Shown here: positions 59,820 to 64,000 of the stretch, in pieces
Layout: every line of letters begins with the position of its first letter
How positions within the stretch are numbered: the first letter of the stretch is position 1
NCBI GenBank assembly: GCA_963850765.1
Contig: CAWKMN010000006.1
Coordinates: 632,164-696,163 of the forward strand
Direction of reading: 5' to 3'
Origin: CAWKMN01 sp963850765
GTDB lineage: Bacteria > Chloroflexota > Anaerolineae > Aggregatilineales > Aggregatilineaceae
DNA length: 64,000 bases
Translations under genes and position numbers: made by a program
The notes under the pieces: model-generated
Told to the model about the DNA's origin: nothing
Database searches by the model: none
The model's input: only the letters and a program-made list of their open reading frames with translations

Positions 59820-60692
59820 CTAGGGCGTGTTTGCAGAGTCGGGCGCGGCGGCTATACTGCGGCGCATGAGTAAACGACATGAACTAACCGACAAACAATG
59901 GGAGCGGCTGGAGCCGATGCTGCCGCCCCAGAAACCCAAGACAGGATGCCCAGCGGAAGTCCATCGTCGGGTCATCAATGGCATCCTCTGGGCCATTCGT
60001 ACAGGAGCGCCCTGGCGTGATTTGCCCGAACGCTATGGCTCATGGTCCACGGTGGCCAGTCGTTTCTACCGATGGACGCATAGCGGACTATGGGACCGCA
60101 TCCTGGCAACCCTGCAAGAACAGGCGGACGAGACGGGCCAACTGGACTGGGAAGTGCATTTTGTGGATGGCACGATTGTTCGGGCACATCAGCACGCCGC
60201 GGGGGCAAAAAAAGTGACCCGGCGAGTGAAGCGTTAGGTCGCAGCCAGGGTGGGTTCAGCACCAAGCTGCATGTGCGCGTGGAGGGAAACGGGCAGTTGA
60301 TGACCTTTGTGCTCACGCCTGGCCAACAGCACGAAGCCACCGTCGCGGAAGCCCTGTTGGACAAGGGCGGGGTCAAGCGGGCGGGAGAGGACACCCCAAA
60401 CGCCGTCCCAAACGACTGGTAGCCGACAAAGGATATAGCAGCCGCAAGTTCCGCATCACCCTGCGGCGGCGCGGGATTCGCATCACCATCCCGCACAAAC
60501 GCAATGAGCATCGCTCGGGTCCCTTTGACCGTACCATCTATCGCCTCCGCAATCGGGTGGAGCGCTTTATCAATCGACTCAAGCAGTTCCGTCGCGTCGC
60601 CACACGCTACGAAAAACGTGCTGAGTGTTACCGGGCTGTCGTGACGATCGCTGCTATCATGTTGTGGCTATGAGTTTGCAAATACACCCTAG
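59820..60692 (+). mobile_element. IS5-type (IS427-like) insertion sequence
   Basis: An element of about 873 bases. Its ends are CTAGGGCGTGTTTGCAGA on the left and, on the opposite strand, CTAGGGTGTATTTGCAAA on the right, imperfect repeats bounded by CTAG. It encodes one transposase in two overlapping phases. The size and arrangement fit the IS427 subgroup of IS5. Confidence 0.8.
59866..60673 (+). CDS. IS5 family transposase, two overlapping frames
   Basis: Phase 1 (59866-60237) begins MSKRHELTDKQWERLEPMLP and includes GILWAIRTGAPWRDLPERYG and VDGTIVRAHQHAAGAKK. At the A7G run near 60209-60216 reading moves to the -1 phase, giving SEALGRSQGGFSTKLHVRVE and TFVLTPGQQHEATV. Frameshifting at such a run is the known mode for IS427-like elements. 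A second change near 60400 restores VADKGYSSRKFRITLRRRGI and NRVERFINRLKQFRRVATRY; that one looks like a mutation or sequencing error. The D and E of the DDE triad are in VDGTIV, VADKGY and NRVERFINR. Confidence 0.8.
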
Positions 60693-60693
60693 T

Positions 60694-61016
60694 ACTACCT
60701 CCCACTTATCTCTACTTTCATTGTATTTAGGAAGCGGAATGTTTCGTTCCGCAAGAAAAATTACACCGGAGATTGAACTATCTTTTCCGCACAATGAACA
60801 ATCTTTATTACCTGCTTTTTATATTGCGCTTCTGAGAACCGCGCCAGTTTGGCAGGATCGACCTGCTTCCACTAGACTGTTCCGAATCCAAATTGGGCGA
60901 ATGATTGAGGAAGCACCTAAGGCAGCGAAAGCCGCAACAAAGACTTGCCGAGGGGTTTCAAGAAGTTTCTGACCGTAAAATCGCGGACGCATCAAGTAAG
61001 GCAGCGAGTTCGGAAC
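60694..61016. other. AT-richer intergenic region
   Basis: No recognised gene. GCGGAATGTTTCGTTCCGC near 60735 is a small hairpin (6-base stem). The region lies between the insertion sequence and the integrase remnant. Confidence 0.4.
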
Positions 61017-61240
61017 TCAACTTTCTTCTATGATGGATGCTCCATACCGCAACCGTCCCTTCTGTCGGCCCTGACGGGCATCGGCGGCTTGGGCATAGTG
61101 CAGCGTGGTTTGGCCCTGGCTGTGTCCGGCCTGGGCCTGCGCATCTGCAAGGGGTGTTCCGGTTCTCAGTAACTCGGTAATCAGCGTGCAGCGGGCATCG
61201 TGCGGGCTGAAAATGTTCAATGTCCACACGCCGCTCGGTT
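61017..61240 (-). pseudogene. C-terminal remnant of a second tyrosine recombinase
   Basis: The frame reads FSPHDARCTLITELLRTGTP, LADAQAQAGHSQGQTTLHYA and ends IIEES. The conserved H-x2-R box and the later H and Y of the tyrosine recombinase active site are present, but the arm-binding and N-terminal catalytic parts are missing. It follows directly behind a complete recombinase, so a tandem pair has lost one member. Confidence 0.7.
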
Positions 61241-61249
61241 TCCTTCAGG

Positions 61250-62299
61250 TTATCGCCGCCTGTATCCATATGGGAAATGAACCAACTCCGCCGCTTTGCG
61301 CTTGGTTTCTTCAGGACGACGATCATACCGTGCCGTCGTTTGCACATTGGCATGATTCAGGATCTTCTGAACCGTCACAATATCCGCACCGGCATCCAGC
61401 AGATCCTCTGCCAAGGTACGGCGAAAGTCATGCGGTGAGAAATGCTGTAGCTCAGCCTGCTCGCCGCGCTTAACCAGCGCATTGTAGATCGCCTGGTCGG
61501 ACATCCGGCGAAGTTGTACCTGCCCCTTCTGGGTAATTGGCGTGAAAATCGGCCCTGCACTATCCCCACGTATCGCCAGCCAGTCGTCCAGCGCCTTTTT
61601 CGCGCCGCTGACCACATAGGCCAGATACTCCTTGTTGCCCTTGGCCTGCCGGATCACCAGCGTACCCGTTTCAACGTTGTAGTCACTCACATCCAGCTTC
61701 ACCACGCTGGCGCGACGAATGCCGGTGGTGGCCATCACGGCAATCAGTGCCAAATCGCGCGCCCCTGACGGAGTCTGATCCTCAACACACTCTCGCACGA
61801 GCGCACTGATCTCTCCAATTCTGATGTCGCGCCCTGCCGGTAAGGTCTGCCCGGTCACGTTCTTCACGTCGGTCGCCCGCTGATATTCCTCCGCCGTCAT
61901 CTGGCCCAGCCGCCATGCTTCCTTCACAACCTGCCGCAGGGCGGACAGCATCTTGTTGGCCGTGGCCGGTGAATACTTCTCCGCTAACCGGGCGCGGATG
62001 ACTGCCGTATGCTGGTAACGCAGCGCCGACCAGTTGACGAATTGGTACGAGACATTGACAGCGATGGTTCTGCCGGAATTGGAGCGTTTATCGGGCCGAT
62101 TCATCTGTACGAGGTCTGTGCCGATGATTTCCGCAATGGTATTGAGCGCGTTTTGCATGGTGCGGCGTGATCCAGCGGATAACGAGGCCAGATAGATGAT
62201 GGCGGGGTTCTGATCCGGATAGAGTGGCGTGGCTAGAACGAGTGGGTGCTGCTGTTCTGGAATGAGGATGAGGGCTTGGGAAGTGGGCATGGTCGACAT
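61250..62299 (-). CDS. tyrosine recombinase / integrase (phage integrase family)
   Basis: About 349 residues from ATG 62299 (MSTMPTSQALIL). The N-terminal SAM-like domain includes IYLASLSAGSRRTMQNALNT, and the catalytic domain shows the arginine in MATTGIRRASVVKLDV, the lysine in IRQAKGNKEYLAYV, H-x2-R in FSPHDFRRTLAEDLLD, the histidine in LNHANVQTTARY and its tyrosine nucleophile. All six residues are there. The frame is open up to 62413, but bases beyond 62334 belong to the IS1182-type element, whose insertion lies only 34 bases before the start codon and has probably replaced its promoter. Confidence 0.85.
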   Translation of the reverse strand: MSTMPTSQALILIPEQQHPLVLATPLYPDQNPAIIYLASLSAGSRRTMQNALNTIAEIIGTDLVQMNRPDKRSNSGRTIAVNVSYQFVNWSALRYQHTAVIRARLAEKYSPATANKMLSALRQVVKEAWRLGQMTAEEYQRATDVKNVTGQTLPAGRDIRIGEISALVRECVEDQTPSGARDLALIAVMATTGIRRASVVKLDVSDYNVETGTLVIRQAKGNKEYLAYVVSGAKKALDDWLAIRGDSAGPIFTPITQKGQVQLRRMSDQAIYNALVKRGEQAELQHFSPHDFRRTLAEDLLDAGADIVTVQKILNHANVQTTARYDRRPEETKRKAAELVHFPYGYRRR

Positions 62300-62333
62300 C
62301 TCGCTTGAAAAATGAGGGTGATTGTGAGAACGC

Positions 62334-63992
62334 ATCAGCGTGTTGAAAAAGTCAATTGGGGAAGTGGACTTTCGACCTGCTAGCTTTGTCCTTGGCGCAA
62401 CAATCCCCGACACCTAAACACGATTTCAAAAACGCCATAGCTCCAGCAGGGCGGATAGGGGTCTCTCCAATACCCCTGCTCCGGCCGGTCGGAATGGAGC
62501 AAGTCTACCCGAGTGTTGCAAGAGTCGTTTGATATTCTGTCCCGCCGCAATCAGCAACCCTTCGATATTGACGCGGATGAGGCGACGCAGGCGAAAGCGT
62601 GCCAGGCCATGCCACTGTTTTGCTTCACCGAAGAGGGGTTCGGGCCATACTTGGCGCTTGCGCATCGCCTTCCGATAGGCTTCGGTCTGCTGATAGGCTT
62701 CGACCCGTTCGATGTATTCCTCGCCAACCGCGCGAGAAATACTGCGGCCATATTTGCCAGTCCGACACTCGGTCTGGACCGGACAGGCATCACAGGTGGC
62801 TTTTTTCGCCCGATAGACGGCAATCTGCAGGCTGTGCACCGGATATTTGAAAGGGAGTGGATGGCCTTGCGGGCAGAGGTAACAATTGTGGGCGGCATCG
62901 AACTGGAAAAGGGATTTGGGATAGTACGCCACGTGCTGCTTGTGTTCTTGGTCATGGGGTGGCATGTAGGCGCGCAAGCCATCCTGTTCCAGGCCAATAA
63001 TGTTGTAGCGCGTGCCATACTTGGCATCGGCCACCGCAATCGCAGGGTGTAAGCGCCAGCGGAATCGTACCCACCGCGCCAAATCCAGCATAGGCGTGTT
63101 GTCGATCACCGAGGCTGGAGTAACCAGGGCGGCGAGAATGATGCGGGCCTTGCCCCCGTCCACCACATAGTGGGTGTGATAACCTAGATGCGTGAACCCA
63201 CCGGACGTCGCGCGCATCGGAGTCGCTTCGGGATCGGTCAGGCTGGCCTTATCGTCTGTCACCCGGTGATAGGACAGCGGCTGGGTTTGCTCCGGGATCC
63301 GTTCGCCGTGGTACTTGTCGGTAAATCCGCGTGGTTGAGCGGGCAATGCGGGCTTTTGGGAGGATCGGTGCGCGTCGTCATGCGCTTCCGTGAACAACGC
63401 GTTCAAGTGGCGCTTGGCTTCCACATAGAAACGGGGCATCAGGCTGTCCATAACCGCATTGGCCTGGACTTGCGTGCCATCGAAATACAACTCCTTACCC
63501 CACACCAGCCCCGCCTCGATACAGCATTCGACAATCCGTTCAAAGAACCGCTGGAACACCTCCAGCCCATATCGTTCGCGTATCCTGCTCAGGCTGCTGT
63601 GATCCGGCACTGGCTCGTCCAGGTCATACCCGATGTACCAGCGAAACGCCAGGTTCAGCTGGACATGTTCCATCAGCTGCCGCTCGGAACGAAAACCCTC
63701 GAAGAACATGATTAACTGGAGCTTGAAGAACACTACCGGGTCAATGGAGGGACGTCCCAGACGGGGGGAATAACACGCGCTGACCAGATCCCGCACAAAG
63801 GTTAGGTCGAGTTTCGCCTCAAGCTCACGGTAGAAGTTGTCGGGTGGCACTAGAGCTTCCACCGAAAGCGCGCGATGGGTTTTGAATACTCTGCCTTTGT
63901 GCCCCAGCATGTGGCTGCTCCAGCTTTGGTGTTTGATGACTGGGGTTCATCCTAACACCCTTCCGCCTAGAGCACTTTTTCAACACGCTGAT
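62334..63992 (-). mobile_element. IS1182-type insertion sequence
   Basis: An element of about 1.66 kb with near-perfect terminal repeats: ATCAGCGTGTTGAAAAAGT (62334-62352) and its complement ACTTTTTCAACACGCTGAT (63974-63992, one base difference at most). It carries one intact transposase. Flanking bases show no clear target duplication. Confidence 0.85.
62426..63910 (-). CDS. IS1182 family transposase
   Basis: A 494-residue intact transposase. The N-terminal domain has VPPDNFYRELEAKLDLTFVR and GRPSIDPVVFFKLQLIMFFE, then the DDE fold with LYFDGTQVQANAVMDSLMPR (first D), DAKYGTRYNIIGLEQDGLRA (second D) and FGEAKQWHGLARFRLRRLI (E). A cysteine-containing insert (CDACPVQTECRTGKYGR) is typical of this family. 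It looks functional. Confidence 0.92.
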   Translation of the reverse strand: MLGHKGRVFKTHRALSVEALVPPDNFYRELEAKLDLTFVRDLVSACYSPRLGRPSIDPVVFFKLQLIMFFEGFRSERQLMEHVQLNLAFRWYIGYDLDEPVPDHSSLSRIRERYGLEVFQRFFERIVECCIEAGLVWGKELYFDGTQVQANAVMDSLMPRFYVEAKRHLNALFTEAHDDAHRSSQKPALPAQPRGFTDKYHGERIPEQTQPLSYHRVTDDKASLTDPEATPMRATSGGFTHLGYHTHYVVDGGKARIILAALVTPASVIDNTPMLDLARWVRFRWRLHPAIAVADAKYGTRYNIIGLEQDGLRAYMPPHDQEHKQHVAYYPKSLFQFDAAHNCYLCPQGHPLPFKYPVHSLQIAVYRAKKATCDACPVQTECRTGKYGRSISRAVGEEYIERVEAYQQTEAYRKAMRKRQVWPEPLFGEAKQWHGLARFRLRRLIRVNIEGLLIAAGQNIKRLLQHSGRLAPFRPAGAGVLERPLSALLELWRF

Positions 63993-64000
63993 CGATTATC

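Noticed and set aside
1..64000. CRISPR array, tRNA or rRNA genes
   Set aside because: No regularly spaced direct repeats, no cloverleaf with a T-arm motif and no rRNA-like conserved stretches were seen.

Overview
The window looks like a metagenome-derived bacterial chromosome segment, most probably from the Chloroflexota (Anaerolineae-like). This is an inference. It rests on the stacking of several CUT1 sugar ABC operons with polyol dehydrogenases, a very large secreted beta-helix/cadherin-like/FN3 protein with a P/T/E-rich tail, a Chloroflexota-style HTH/ATPase/receiver regulator and a GGGGCGAGG-type dispersed hairpin. There is no rRNA, tRNA or CRISPR array that I can see.

Layout. 1-2.9 kb: the tail of a vanadium-haloperoxidase/PAP2-like gene, a DUF3237 gene and two uncharacterised membrane proteins. 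3.2-10.9 kb (minus): a polyol operon made of a solute-binding protein, two permeases, a small membrane protein, a xylitol-dehydrogenase-like enzyme, an erythritol/L-threitol-dehydrogenase-like enzyme, a third zinc dehydrogenase and an SDR. 11.3-14.7 kb (minus): a regulator with HTH, ATPase-like and receiver domains, followed by a membrane hybrid histidine kinase. 15.2-22.0 kb (plus): a DegT-type aminotransferase, a ceramidase-like amidase, a GntR/UTRA repressor with a promoter and operator, and a second sugar ABC transporter. 22.0-23.2 kb: transposon debris. 23.3-32.0 kb (minus): a LacI regulator, a third sugar ABC transporter and two paralogous ADP-ribosylglycohydrolase-fold proteins. A secreted third member (32.1-33.9 kb, plus) diverges from lacI across a shared operator. 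34.5-40.5 kb (minus): a six-gene peptide/Opp-type ABC operon that also carries a c-type cytochrome and an isopenicillin-N-epimerase-like enzyme. 40.8-46.2 kb: nested and degenerate insertion sequences, a conserved cysteine-motif protein and a 6-phosphogluconate-dehydrogenase-like gene. 46.4-59.5 kb (minus): one giant surface-protein gene. 59.8-64 kb: an IS5-type element, two tyrosine recombinases (one a remnant) and an IS1182-type element.

How it works together. The cell seems equipped to bind and import several small carbohydrates or polyols. In the 3-11 kb operon, imported polyols would be oxidised in the cytoplasm by four dehydrogenases. In the 23-34 kb cluster, imported or extracellular glycosides would be processed by ADP-ribosylglycohydrolase-fold enzymes. 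In all four ABC operons the gap between the binding-protein gene and the next permease gene holds a strong inverted repeat, which probably sets a high binding-protein to permease ratio.

Caution. Many genes contain one to five single-base frameshifts although the protein remains conserved in the shifted frames. Several of the indels lie in short homopolymers. I read these mainly as uncorrected sequencing indels and report such genes as one feature. The giant gene is the most affected. True decay cannot be excluded without reads.
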